A DNA stretch of 64,000 nucleotides from a virus, in IMG/VR virus record IMGVR_UViG_3300010885_047252, positions 23,761-87,760 of that record; one strand, 5' to 3'. Under the pieces are notes generated by a model. That model did no database searches, had not been told where the DNA came from, and saw only the letters and a program-made list of their open reading frames with translations. This document shows positions 41,621 through 50,628 of the stretch, piece after piece. Each line of letters opens with the position of its first letter. Position 1 is the first letter of the stretch. A program made the translations under genes and the position numbers.

Positions 41621-41953
41621 TTAGACGTCGTATTTATCGTATAGAAACTCTAAAAGATCTTGAAGAGCGTTGTGAATGTTTTCCACAAGATCTTCAGCCT
41701 TCTCTATAAAAATCTCAGCATCTGTTTGTTCAGGAGCTTCTTTAGCCCAGTCATAAACCTTACTGTTCTTTTTTTGTTGCGCAAAATCGTTATACTCTTT
41801 AAGGTAATAAGCTATCTCAGAGTTAGCCTTAGGAACCTTGATCTCAAAGTTCTGAAAGTCCTTGATTCTCTTATCTACGTTTTTGCGTGATGAGAACTCT
41901 GTCTCCCATTGACTAAGATACTTTTCGTATTCTGCTTCTTCAAATTCATTCAT
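41621..41953 (-). CDS. Hypothetical protein
   Basis: 110 aa from MNEFEEAEYEKY, overlapping the zinc-ribbon gene. Charged, helical, Tyr-rich. Not recognised. Confidence 0.65.
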   Translation of the reverse strand: MNEFEEAEYEKYLSQWETEFSSRKNVDKRIKDFQNFEIKVPKANSEIAYYLKEYNDFAQQKKNSKVYDWAKEAPEQTDAEIFIEKAEDLVENIHNALQDLLEFLYDKYDV

Positions 41954-42110
41954 CTGTAATCTCCGTCCATTTGTCTCCACACTCTCTGCACTCAACACCA
42001 CATCTCTGTCTGCCGGCGTCATCAACTGGGAGGTTTTTAATTATAAAATTTGTTGGAACCGGACATTCAGTACACGGTTCCACTACAATTCCCTTTTTAC
42101 TATCAGGCAT
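41946..42110 (-). CDS. 54-aa zinc-ribbon protein
   Basis: Read directly: CTEC (13-16) and CGVECREC, typical of zinc ribbons. ATG overlaps the recA stop (ATGCCTGA) and its own stop overlaps the next ATG, so it is coupled on both sides. Confidence 0.7.
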   Translation of the reverse strand: MPDSKKGIVVEPCTECPVPTNFIIKNLPVDDAGRQRCGVECRECGDKWTEITDE

Positions 42111-43077
42111 TGTTTAGCTGTTTCTTAACTTCTTCAAAAAGTTCAGCGTTGTCACGCAGCTGCGTAAGTGCATTTTCTCTACCTTGTGCGAATAGTTCTC
42201 CACCGTAATAGATCCATGCACCCTTTTGAGTAAACAAGCCATCTGCGATTGCAACGTCTAGCACACATCCATACTGGTCGATGCCAGTTCCATATATGAT
42301 AGAGAACTCAGTAATCTTCATTGGGGGTGCCATCTTATTTTTAATTATCTTAACCTTAGAAACAATGCCTACAGCATTGCCTGTCTTATCCTTGATGTCT
42401 TCCTTCTTGCGGATGTCAATACGAACAGAACAAGCATACTTAAGTGCCATGCCACCAGGGGTGGTTTCAGGATTACCAAACATAATGCCAATCTTGCTTC
42501 TTAATTGATTAATGAAGATAATAAGAGTTTTATGCTGATTAGCTAGCCCAACTAGCTTACGCATTGCTTTGGCCATCATACGGGCTTGTAGACCCATCTG
42601 AGCGGACTCCATCTCGCCTTCTAGCTCTGCCTTAGGAATCAGTGAAGCAACTGAGTCAACAACTATAACGCCAATCTCACCAGTTCTAATAAGCTTGTCA
42701 ACAATCTCTAGTCCTTGCTCGCCGTAGTCTGGCTGAGCCAATAGCAGTTCGTCTAGATCAACGCCCAAGGCTTGCATATAAACTGGGTCAAGTGCATGCT
42801 CTGCATCAATGTAAGCACAACGGAGACCCATCTTTTGAGCCTGTGCTACAACAGATAAAGCAAGAGTTGATTTACCAGAAGATTCTGGACCATAGATTTC
42901 TACTACACGACCTCTTGGCAAACCGCCAATACCTAAGATTCTATCTAATGACAATGCACCTGTTGGCACAGCTGGCCAAGATTCAAAATCTGAAGAACCT
43001 AATCTCATTACTGAACCAGCACCGAATTGCTTTTCTATTTGAGCAATGGCTAGTTCAAGTTGTTTTGATTCGTCCAT
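42103..43077 (-). CDS. recA: RecA recombinase
   Basis: 324 aa, near full length. Walker A GPESSGKS (63-70), loop segment around GGMALKYACSVRIDIR, LIIFINQLRSKIG, N-terminal QLELAIAQIEKQFGAGSVMRLG. It lacks the long acidic tail of bacterial RecA. Drives strand exchange in phage recombination and repair, probably with the UvsW-like helicase. No SOS box recognised upstream. Confidence 0.97.
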   Translation of the reverse strand: MDESKQLELAIAQIEKQFGAGSVMRLGSSDFESWPAVPTGALSLDRILGIGGLPRGRVVEIYGPESSGKSTLALSVVAQAQKMGLRCAYIDAEHALDPVYMQALGVDLDELLLAQPDYGEQGLEIVDKLIRTGEIGVIVVDSVASLIPKAELEGEMESAQMGLQARMMAKAMRKLVGLANQHKTLIIFINQLRSKIGIMFGNPETTPGGMALKYACSVRIDIRKKEDIKDKTGNAVGIVSKVKIIKNKMAPPMKITEFSIIYGTGIDQYGCVLDVAIADGLFTQKGAWIYYGGELFAQGRENALTQLRDNAELFEEVKKQLNNA

Positions 43078-43127
43078 ATGTAGTGGATCCTACTTTCGTT
43101 TTATGTATAGACATAATGATACCATAG

Positions 43128-43298
43128 TTAGGCATCTGTAGTCATGCGCATTGATAGTATCTTTTCTTCTATCTTAGCTTGTACGTCTTTCATTTCAAGG
43201 CGTCTTTGATAGTCAGCACCTAACGTTTCTTTTTTGACAACTTCTAAAAGAGCATATAGTTTCTTTAGTAGCACTGCGTCATCTGTCATTTTTGCCAT
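43128..43298 (-). CDS. Small helical protein
   Basis: 56 aa from MAKMTDDAVLLKK (weak AAGGACC). All helix, basic. The longer reading crosses the divergent operator and is unlikely. Confidence 0.55.
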   Translation of the reverse strand: MAKMTDDAVLLKKLYALLEVVKKETLGADYQRRLEMKDVQAKIEEKILSMRMTTDA

Positions 43299-43313
43299 AA
43301 TAAATTGGTCCTT

Positions 43314-43342
43314 GTGATATAATTGAGTCGCAAGTATATCAC
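43314..43342. promoter_or_regulatory. Divergent-region inverted repeat
   Basis: GTGATATA-N13-TATATCAC, perfect 8-bp arms, between divergent small genes. A good operator candidate. Confidence 0.5.
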
Positions 43343-43358
43343 GACAAAAAGGACAAAA

Positions 43359-43514
43359 GTGGAAAACAGAGCAGAAATAAATACAGACTTTCAACGTGCT
43401 TTAATTTTACTAAAGAAGAGATTTAACACCCCTCATGATTTAGTAGCGTATTGGGCAATGTCTGGACCCTGCATGGAACCACATCCTGCAATAGAAGATA
43501 TTATTGACGATTGA
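43359..43514 (+). CDS. Small protein, 51 aa
   Basis: GTG start with AAGGAC upstream; ENRAEINTDFQRALILLKKR then a Pro-rich acidic end. Not recognised. Confidence 0.55.
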   Translation: MENRAEINTDFQRALILLKKRFNTPHDLVAYWAMSGPCMEPHPAIEDIIDD

Positions 43515-43515
43515 G

Positions 43516-43546
43516 TTGACAAACCACTTGACAGTAGTGGTATACT
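43516..43546 (+). promoter_or_regulatory. Late promoter with embedded operator
   Basis: TTGACA, 19-base spacer, TATACT. The spacer holds CCACT-N7-AGTGG (43524-43540), an inverted repeat that could be an operator. First promoter of the long plus-strand block; followed by hairpin AGTCAAT...ATTGACT in the leader. Confidence 0.65.
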
Positions 43547-43698
43547 GGATATTAGAGAGAGAAGCTATCGTCTATCCGTTAGTTGATACTTATCCAGGCA
43601 AGTCAATAATAAAAGCGTACCCTGATACAGGTAAGCATTGACTCAATTTATTTTTATAGTTACTATATAACTATATTTAAATAGAAGTGTGAGTCAAC

Positions 43699-44148
43699 TT
43701 GAGAATATATCAAATATATATGCCTGAACTAGCAACATTTGTTAAGTTCAAAGTGCTAGAGCCAGAAGATGTTCAAACATTTCTTGAATCACTTTCTTTT
43801 TCAAAAGACGACAAAAGTGAGAGTGAATACTATATTCTCTACCGTAAGTCTATTATAGAGAATTTTATTTTTAACTTAAAAGGTGATATAACAGAGTCTC
43901 TTAGACTAATGTCACGCAGAGCAGCTGAATCTTGTTTAGACGCACTATACACAGGATGCATAATGCTTAACCCTGGGCTAGATGTCGACTCATGGGTAGC
44001 TTTATCTTATGGCCCACCAATGGCGGATAAGGAAGATGACTCTAATGAAGATGATGATTTTTCAAAAGCTTTTCTTGATTCTTTAAAAAACTTTAAGAAG
44101 AATCGGAAACAAAAAGATGGATATGGACGATTATCCATTTCCAGCTAA
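43699..44148 (+). CDS. Late protein, N-terminal part of a probable +1 fusion
   Basis: 149 aa, TTG start (ATG at codon 8 is an alternative). Helical, acidic (KEDDSNEDDD), unrecognised. At codon 136 it reads CGG-AAA; after that the frame gives an unlikely Ser-rich tail. A +1 shift at CGG (reading GGA AAC AAA AAG) enters the Clp-type ATPase frame. The overlap with the next gene is 32 bases. Confidence 0.7.
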   Translation: MRIYQIYMPELATFVKFKVLEPEDVQTFLESLSFSKDDKSESEYYILYRKSIIENFIFNLKGDITESLRLMSRRAAESCLDALYTGCIMLNPGLDVDSWVALSYGPPMADKEDDSNEDDDFSKAFLDSLKNFKKNRKQKDGYGRLSISS

Positions 44149-45181
44149 GAAAAAAGATGCTATAAAGAAACCAAAGCCAATTGCAAGACAAAAGTTTCTT
44201 GGATTAGAAAACTATTTAAAGACTTCTGTTATAGGTCAAGATCCAGCTATAGATGCTATAGTTAGTTCTCTTAAGAGATCTCAAGTAGGCTTAGGTGATG
44301 AGGATAGACCATTAGGTGTTTTATTATTTGCCGGTTCTTCTGGTGTCGGAAAAACGCATCTTGCTAACTCTCTTCATAAATATCTATTTGGAAACGAATA
44401 TCCAATGGTAAGAATTGATTGTGGGGAATTTCAACATAAACACGAGAACCAAAAGCTAATAGGTTCCCCTCCTGGCTATATTGGTCATGACGAAGGTGGT
44501 CAGCTAGTTAATCTAGTAAAGCAAAATCCTTCAACTGTCGTATTGCTTGACGAGGTTGAAAAAGCACATCCAGATATCTGGAACACCTTTCTTAGGGTTT
44601 TCGACGATGGCATCCTAACAGATGCTAAAGGTGAAGTGGTTAACTTTAAAAATACAATAATAATAATGACCACCAATCTTGGAAACGACAAAACTAGCGA
44701 TCACCTACTATCGAGTGGCACAGGCTTCAATAGGGACATATCCTACAAGCTAGGGACTAAGATAATACCAAATAGGTCTATAATTGAAAGAAATACAAAC
44801 GATGCTATTAAGAAGCAATTTAAACCAGAATTTTTAAATAGAATTGATAAAATTGTAATATTTAATTTTTTGTCTGAAATTGATTGTGAAAAAATTGCAA
44901 GAATTGAAATGTCGATAGTCATAGATAAACTTTCTAAAAAAGGCTATCAAGTTGAATATACAGATGAAGTAATTCAAGCTTTAATAGAAAAAGGTATTGA
45001 CACCATAAAAGGTGCGAGAGGCTTATCTCAAGTCAGAAGAGAAGGTATTGAGAATCTAATAGCTGATACCCTTATTTCATCCCCCATGCCAAAAGGAACT
45101 ACCTTTCATATAGGGTTTGAGAATAACTCTTTTAAATTTGAAATTGAAAAACCACAAAAGAAATTGGACGTAACTAAATAG
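44117..45181 (+). CDS. ClpA/B-type AAA+ ATPase (D2-like)
   Basis: 354 aa. Walker A GSSGVGKT (73-80), pore-loop-like GSPPGYIGHDEGGQL (116-130), Walker B LLDEVEKAHPD (143-153), sensor TTNLGN, and a C-terminal Clp domain with GARGLSQVRREGIE. Single AAA module, about the size of the D2 half of ClpB. Probably a chaperone for virion assembly. RBS is weak, in line with the +1 fusion to the preceding frame. Confidence 0.92.
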   Translation: MDMDDYPFPAKKKDAIKKPKPIARQKFLGLENYLKTSVIGQDPAIDAIVSSLKRSQVGLGDEDRPLGVLLFAGSSGVGKTHLANSLHKYLFGNEYPMVRIDCGEFQHKHENQKLIGSPPGYIGHDEGGQLVNLVKQNPSTVVLLDEVEKAHPDIWNTFLRVFDDGILTDAKGEVVNFKNTIIIMTTNLGNDKTSDHLLSSGTGFNRDISYKLGTKIIPNRSIIERNTNDAIKKQFKPEFLNRIDKIVIFNFLSEIDCEKIARIEMSIVIDKLSKKGYQVEYTDEVIQALIEKGIDTIKGARGLSQVRREGIENLIADTLISSPMPKGTTFHIGFENNSFKFEIEKPQKKLDVTK

Positions 45182-45220
45182 TTATGGCTACTATATAAAG
45201 ATATAACTATAAATATAGGA

Positions 45221-45439
45221 GTGCATATAAGTAGCGGAGCCGTAGGCGGAGCAGCAGCAGCAGCAAAGAAAGGCAAGTTTGCATCTAGCAAAGTTGCTAA
45301 ATATGCAATGGGTCATCCATATAAAGCTGGAATGATGGGAGCTGGTGCACTAGCTACAGCTAAATTTGTTACCAGTGGCAGAAGAGGTAAGGGCGTCAGC
45401 AAAACTGCTGGAAGACCTACTGGAATGTACAAGTACTAG
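45221..45439 (+). CDS. Small Ala/Gly-rich basic protein
   Basis: 72 aa from GTG (AGGA precedes it closely). GGAAAAAKKGKF, then GHPYKAGMMGAGALATAKF and SGRRGKGVSKTAGRP. Looks like a small virion or membrane-inserting protein. Not recognised. Confidence 0.55.
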   Translation: MHISSGAVGGAAAAAKKGKFASSKVAKYAMGHPYKAGMMGAGALATAKFVTSGRRGKGVSKTAGRPTGMYKY

Positions 45440-45448
45440 GAGATTATT

Positions 45449-45772
45449 ATGGGTATGAGAGGTATAGTTGGAAAAGCTTTGTTTATGGATTCTGAAAGGG
45501 CTGCTAAATATTTGTTTGGCAGTGAACCTGGAAGAAAAGCTGCTACACATATAGGCAGAGCTACTAAAATGGCAGAAATGATAACTAATGCAGGAGGCAC
45601 ACCTGGTGGAGATTTTATACGCAACGCTGCAATACGTTCTAGACAAAGAAGCCAGGGCATAGCAAGAGTTGGAGCTGCGGTTGGAGGACTTGGGGCAATT
45701 CATAGTCGATCAAGAAGAGGTAACTCTTATAAGCCACCAAGAACTGCGCAAGGGTCTGGAAGAAACGCCTAA
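45449..45772 (+). CDS. Small basic virion-like protein
   Basis: 107 aa; AGGAG RBS. Alternating hydrophobic and Arg-rich text (AAKYLFGSEPGRKAATHIGRATK), Gly/Ser-rich end. Similar in character to its neighbour, suggestive of DNA- or membrane-associated virion proteins. Confidence 0.6.
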   Translation: MGMRGIVGKALFMDSERAAKYLFGSEPGRKAATHIGRATKMAEMITNAGGTPGGDFIRNAAIRSRQRSQGIARVGAAVGGLGAIHSRSRRGNSYKPPRTAQGSGRNA

Positions 45773-45804
45773 TTACTTTTATAATAAGAAAGATGTGAAA
45801 TGTT

Positions 45805-46215
45805 ATGAATGATTGGAAAAATTTTATTAATGAAAATGGCGATTTTGAATTGCCAAACTTTTTATATAAAACTATTACAGAATTGATGAAACAAGCACTT
45901 GATATGGGAACATTACTTTCCTCAGATCAAGCAAAGCTTAGGGCTTATAAAGAGCAAACAAAAAAATCTTTTAAAGCAAGATGGTATGATATTGCAAAAG
46001 CTTTGGAGTTCTTTAGCATAATAGACCCATGTATCTGTGCAAGCGATGATAGAGAAAACTATTGCGATATATGCAAAGGCGCAAGATATATTATGAACTC
46101 TTCTTTGACAGCTGACCAAATGAGAGAGATTGGTCTTTTTACTAATGCTGGAACTAATATTGAAATAGTTGAAAAGCTTCAAAAAAGCTTAAGTGAAATA
46201 TTAATGGACAGGTAG
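45805..46215 (+). CDS. Hypothetical zinc-ribbon protein
   Basis: 136 aa. Helical start, then DPCICASDD...YCDICKG, a CxC/CxxC z-ribbon. Not recognised. Confidence 0.65.
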   Translation: MNDWKNFINENGDFELPNFLYKTITELMKQALDMGTLLSSDQAKLRAYKEQTKKSFKARWYDIAKALEFFSIIDPCICASDDRENYCDICKGARYIMNSSLTADQMREIGLFTNAGTNIEIVEKLQKSLSEILMDR

Positions 46216-46218
46216 TAA

Positions 46219-46392
46219 ATGCAATGCCCAAGGTGTCTTGAAAAATTACAAAACGTAATTGAGTATTACATCCAAGAAGAAGATTTTATTTATACAAGAG
46301 ATTATTATTGTATGAAGTGTAAAAGTTCATTAATAGAACATTTTGATGAACGAGGTTTATTTAGGTCAGAGTGGATTGATTTTAATGTCTAA
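46219..46392 (+). CDS. 57-aa zinc-ribbon protein
   Basis: Read directly: CPRC (3-6) and CMKC (31-34). Fills the gap between two genes and overlaps the next start. Zinc ribbons are frequent in this genome. Confidence 0.65.
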   Translation: MQCPRCLEKLQNVIEYYIQEEDFIYTRDYYCMKCKSSLIEHFDERGLFRSEWIDFNV

Positions 46393-47104
46393 TATAGAAA
46401 AAAGTGAAAACAAGAATTATTTTATGAAACAGTTTGAGTCTTTAAGACCAGATTTGTTTTTTCCAGAATCTTGGACAGAAGAAGATAAAGATAAAGCAAT
46501 AGAACTTATTCGTCCGCAAAAAACGCGCAACGCAATGTTTTCATCTATCCCAATGAACTGTGAAGCAGAGAAGTGCATCTTTGCTTCAACATGCCCTTTA
46601 TTGAAAGAGAGCTTGGCACCAAGAGGAAATCCATGCCCAATAGAGATGGCAATGGTTTCTCAATTCACTGTAGAGTATCTTGAACAATTAGACGTCAATC
46701 CAAACAATCTTATTGAAGTATCTATGGTAAGAGATCTTGTAGATCAAGAAGTTCAGTACTTAAGAAAAACTAAGCTGTTAGCAAAAGAGCATTTCATTCA
46801 AGAAAATGTTATTGGAATTGATCAAGACGGCCAACCAATCCTTAAAAAAGAATTGCATCTTGCAGTAGAACTTGAAGACAAACTACACAAGAGAAGAAAA
46901 GATTTAAGAAATCAACTTCTTGCAACAAGAGAAGCAAAAGCAAAAGTTGGACAGGTACAGCTCGATACTGCCCAAGCTATTTCTGACATTATTAATAAAG
47001 TTCAATCAATTGAAAATCAAAGAGAAAAACTTCTTAAACAAAAACTTGGAACTATTGAAATAGACGAATACATAGAGGCTTCAACGGAAAAAGATAATGG
47101 CTAA
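46385..47104 (+). CDS. Cys-cluster late protein (small terminase candidate)
   Basis: 239 aa from MSNIEKSE (ATG overlaps the previous stop). CEAEKCIFASTCPLLKESLAPRGNPCPIE (about 58-86) is a four-Cys cluster, then long coiled helices to the end. It lies in the packaging block, so a terminase small subunit is possible but unproven. The overlap with the next gene uses ACG-GAA, not the CGG shift motif. Confidence 0.6.
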   Translation: MSNIEKSENKNYFMKQFESLRPDLFFPESWTEEDKDKAIELIRPQKTRNAMFSSIPMNCEAEKCIFASTCPLLKESLAPRGNPCPIEMAMVSQFTVEYLEQLDVNPNNLIEVSMVRDLVDQEVQYLRKTKLLAKEHFIQENVIGIDQDGQPILKKELHLAVELEDKLHKRRKDLRNQLLATREAKAKVGQVQLDTAQAISDIINKVQSIENQREKLLKQKLGTIEIDEYIEASTEKDNG

Positions 47105-48209
47105 CTTTCTAGACGAATACTTAAAGTTATTAGAATTGCCAATGCGAGGCCTTAGTGCTGATAGATCTGATATAGCAGCAAAAATTAGTAGAGGTCTTCG
47201 CAATCCTATTGGTAGTGCAGAAATAAATAGAATGTACGGATCTTCAGACGATTTTATGGAAAGGTATAAAAATCTTGAAGGTATATACAAGAATTTTTTA
47301 GCACAAGAAATGCCAAAGAATATGTCTATAGCGCAAAAAAGAATGTTAGAAGCAGCGCAGTCAAGTCCTGTAATGAACTTTAGTCTTATAAAAAATATAA
47401 ACAATAGAACACAGCTAAAGAACCTGATACAGTCAGACGAACTTCTTAACATGGAGGGCGTTTTAAAAAAGTTTGGTGCACCATCACAACCTCTTCCAAG
47501 TAGCAACCTATTTACTGCTGCAGGAAGATACGGAATAGATGTACGCAACGCAAATCATCACGCTGCAAATTTATTGAATTCTTTAACAATAAGCATAGAT
47601 CCGACCAAAGAGGGTGTAAGAGCATTTGGATTTGGAACTAGTTCATTGCCCAGTTCGCAAACACTTGAAAACATGGGAAAGACTAGGCAAATATTAGATG
47701 ATATAGTTTCTTCTGGAAGAAACGCTAAAATAATGACACTCGACACTGAAACATCTGGATTAGGGCCATTGTCAGAAGTGAGATCATTAGCTGCTACAGA
47801 AATTCAATTTGGCAATATGCCAGGAGCTGGAGTTAATGATCCTGTTTTCTCAGCACACTTTAGCACTAGAGAAATGCAGATGATTACGGTTCCAGAAGCT
47901 GGAGGCGGAACAACAAACTTGGCAAAAGCAGCTTTTAATTATGAAAGAACAGTAGATACTTTTGGTGCAAGTCTTGACATGAAAGACTTACTCACTCCAG
48001 AAGGAAGACTTGGTGCAGTTGAACAGTATAAAAATGTTTTTAGAAAAATGGCAGACAATGATTTTTTACTTTTTCATAACGCAAAATTTGACATTGAAAA
48101 AATACATACTTCTATTTTTAGTTTAGGTGAAGATTTTTTTAAAGACGCAGAAGCAGCAAATCTTTTTGAAGGTTTTCAAACTATGGTAAAAGAACGGAAA
48201 AGTAATTAA
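47097..48209 (+). CDS. DnaQ-like exonuclease/virion protein, upstream frame
   Basis: 370 aa. A 200-residue unrecognised start, then ExoI motif LDTETSGLG (about 221-229) and ExoII HNAKFD (about 333-338). Ends four codons after CGG-AAA at 48195. The ExoIII motif is missing from this frame and is found in the next one, so the exonuclease is only complete if the ribosome or the true sequence shifts +1 there. Confidence 0.8.
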   Translation: MANFLDEYLKLLELPMRGLSADRSDIAAKISRGLRNPIGSAEINRMYGSSDDFMERYKNLEGIYKNFLAQEMPKNMSIAQKRMLEAAQSSPVMNFSLIKNINNRTQLKNLIQSDELLNMEGVLKKFGAPSQPLPSSNLFTAAGRYGIDVRNANHHAANLLNSLTISIDPTKEGVRAFGFGTSSLPSSQTLENMGKTRQILDDIVSSGRNAKIMTLDTETSGLGPLSEVRSLAATEIQFGNMPGAGVNDPVFSAHFSTREMQMITVPEAGGGTTNLAKAAFNYERTVDTFGASLDMKDLLTPEGRLGAVEQYKNVFRKMADNDFLLFHNAKFDIEKIHTSIFSLGEDFFKDAEAANLFEGFQTMVKERKSN

Positions 48210-48309
48210 CACTTTAGATTTAGCTAAAGAATATTTAACCGACAAAGCTTTTGCATCGATAGCTGGAGAGACTAATGATCTTGCTAGAGCGAGTAAACTT
48301 AGATCGGCA

Positions 48310-50625
48310 TTGTTTGCTCCAGAAACTTTAGCTAAAGCTTCAATTGGTGGAAAGGCTACTCCATTTGGTATAGAAAATATAACATTAAATACTAATCTTT
48401 TAGAATTAATAGAAAAACATGGCGGTTCCGACGGTGCAGACTTTTTGACGAACCTAGCTAAAGGTAACCACATGGCTCAAACAGATACAATTTTAACAAA
48501 TTATATGGCTCAATTCATATTAGATGGAAGATTAGATCTAGCACAAGGGACAGCACACCTTCCTCAGCACTTAAAGGACATAAGAAGAAACATAGCCAAG
48601 GCCGCACCTCCAACTCCAACAACAAATATTGCACATGCACAGCATATGTCTGACGCAGTTTTTAACTATGCCACCCAAACAGAGGAGGGAATGAGGGGAG
48701 TTAAATTAAGCACAGACACTGGTTCTATTATTAGTTATTCTGGAAGAAAAGGTTCTTTCATAGAATCACTTACGGATAGAGCAACAGGAGAAGTTTCAGA
48801 AACAATTTTGGACAAGAGCGCAACACAAGCTCGCATTCAACAACAAATGCTAATGCTAAAAGATGATGCGCTAAAGGGAAGCAGTGAGGTAATAGACTCT
48901 GGAATAAGCTATGGTCAGCAGTCTAGAATGCTTGGCGTTCTAGATGGAATAAGCAAGGGTTCTAGTATCTCTCCAACGCTTAAAACTTCTCCAATGGATT
49001 TAGTAGAAGCAATGATGCATGGCGGAGATGCAGACATAGACCAAAGACTAATAGAAGGACTTGCAGCTACAAGGGAACAGATTGGATTTACCGATTTTAG
49101 TACAAGACCAGACATATTTCAAAAAACAGAAATTTCACGTAACATATCTAAAACATTTGGAATAATTACTGAAGCTCAAAAAGATAGCTATCTTGAAACT
49201 CTTTCTAAGTCTGGGATAGGAGGAGTTATTGATGATCCTTATCTAAGGAGAAACTTTGTCGAACTAGCAACAATGACTTCTTCAGTTCCATATAACGTAC
49301 CTTCTGCCAGTACGCCAGAAGGCTATGCTGCTTCTGTTATTAAAGATCGTCACCTAGCTAAACAATTAAAAGCATCTGCAGCAGGGGAAACGCTGGATGA
49401 TTTAACTGATACAGAATTGATGGCTAAAGTTAATCAATTTAACAGAGTTGGAAAGTCTGATTCAAAACTGTTAAGTGAATTTGGGGTGTCTCATTTTGAA
49501 GAACAACAATTTGTAAGACTGTATGGCAAATCTCCAGATGAAGTTTCAAGAGTAATGCTGCCAGCGTCTATAATAAAAGATATAGAAGTTACTGGAAGTG
49601 ACGGTTTATCAAAATATAAACTTCTTAGTGATGAATTTATAGCTGATTACAAAGCAAATAAATTTGGACTATCAGCAGTTGACACACCCGAAGGTAAAAT
49701 CATTAACGTAGTGCTTGGGGATTTAGCTGCACAAGAGTCTGGAGCAGTCATGAGTCGCAGAAGGGCTGCAGAAATTGCAGACCAAGGTGTGGAAAAATTA
49801 AAAACTTTAGTTGACCAAAAAACATCAGAACAACTTGTTGAAATGGGCCATTTTTCTGATGTAGACCAAGCAAGAATGGTTACTACAAAACTTAAAGACG
49901 GTATAGATGTTGTAAAACGAGAAGTGTATTATTCTCTAAGGAATAGAGGTTTAGCTACTCACAATATAACAGGAGACATTGCAGAAGGTGCTAAAGCACT
50001 CATGGAAGAAATAAGCGACAATGACGTATTGCCAGCACAAAGGGGTATTAATTTTTCTATGTCTGAGGCTGGAGAAGGGTATGGGTCATTTCAAGGAAGA
50101 ATAGATGATACAACAACAAGAATTCTTGACATGGGAACCACAGATGATGTAGCAGCGGCAGCCAAGATAAGAAGTGGAGAAGCAGCTCAGGAAGTAACTA
50201 GTTCATATAGAGCTACTTCTGGAAGAATGGCGGAAGACTCTAAATTCTTAAAAGGATTAAAAAAGAATTTTTCATCAAAAGGTCTTGGAAGAAGTTTTAG
50301 AGATGAAAATATAGCAGAAGCTTTTCAAAGATTAAAACCTAAAATAGGTTTAGCAGCTCTTGGTGTTGGCGTTGCTGCAGCTGGTTACTATATGTACAAC
50401 AAGTCTCAAGAAAGCAGTATGTACGATGAGACAATGCAAGATCAGCCAGTAGAAGCAAATGGGCAAATAAGAAGAGCTAATAGTAGTTTTCAATCAACCG
50501 CTGGAATGACATCTTCAAGAAGAGATCCATTAACAACAGCTGGAGTTGTTGGAAATTTAGACAGAAACAAAATTGGTCACACAAGAATGGGACCAAATAA
50601 ATACGATCACCTTTATGGGGGATAA
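48310..50625 (+). CDS. DnaQ-like/virion protein, downstream frame
   Basis: 771 aa from the first ATG; the frame is open from 48190, immediately after a stop, and coding character continues upstream as GKVINTLDLAKEYL, ...ETNDLARASKLRSAL. HMAQTD (about residue 57) supplies the ExoIII motif of the exonuclease started in the previous frame. The long remainder is a virion-like region with one membrane-like segment near residue 690 and a Ser-rich tail. Full product about 1175 aa. Best explained as one protein split by a +1 shift. Confidence 0.78.
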   Translation: MFAPETLAKASIGGKATPFGIENITLNTNLLELIEKHGGSDGADFLTNLAKGNHMAQTDTILTNYMAQFILDGRLDLAQGTAHLPQHLKDIRRNIAKAAPPTPTTNIAHAQHMSDAVFNYATQTEEGMRGVKLSTDTGSIISYSGRKGSFIESLTDRATGEVSETILDKSATQARIQQQMLMLKDDALKGSSEVIDSGISYGQQSRMLGVLDGISKGSSISPTLKTSPMDLVEAMMHGGDADIDQRLIEGLAATREQIGFTDFSTRPDIFQKTEISRNISKTFGIITEAQKDSYLETLSKSGIGGVIDDPYLRRNFVELATMTSSVPYNVPSASTPEGYAASVIKDRHLAKQLKASAAGETLDDLTDTELMAKVNQFNRVGKSDSKLLSEFGVSHFEEQQFVRLYGKSPDEVSRVMLPASIIKDIEVTGSDGLSKYKLLSDEFIADYKANKFGLSAVDTPEGKIINVVLGDLAAQESGAVMSRRRAAEIADQGVEKLKTLVDQKTSEQLVEMGHFSDVDQARMVTTKLKDGIDVVKREVYYSLRNRGLATHNITGDIAEGAKALMEEISDNDVLPAQRGINFSMSEAGEGYGSFQGRIDDTTTRILDMGTTDDVAAAAKIRSGEAAQEVTSSYRATSGRMAEDSKFLKGLKKNFSSKGLGRSFRDENIAEAFQRLKPKIGLAALGVGVAAAGYYMYNKSQESSMYDETMQDQPVEANGQIRRANSSFQSTAGMTSSRRDPLTTAGVVGNLDRNKIGHTRMGPNKYDHLYGG

Positions 50626-50628
50626 AAA

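Noticed and set aside
47084-47104. Fourth CGGAAA shift site between two late genes
   Set aside because: The hexamer is present but read as ACG-GAA in frame, and both genes have normal ends and starts there.
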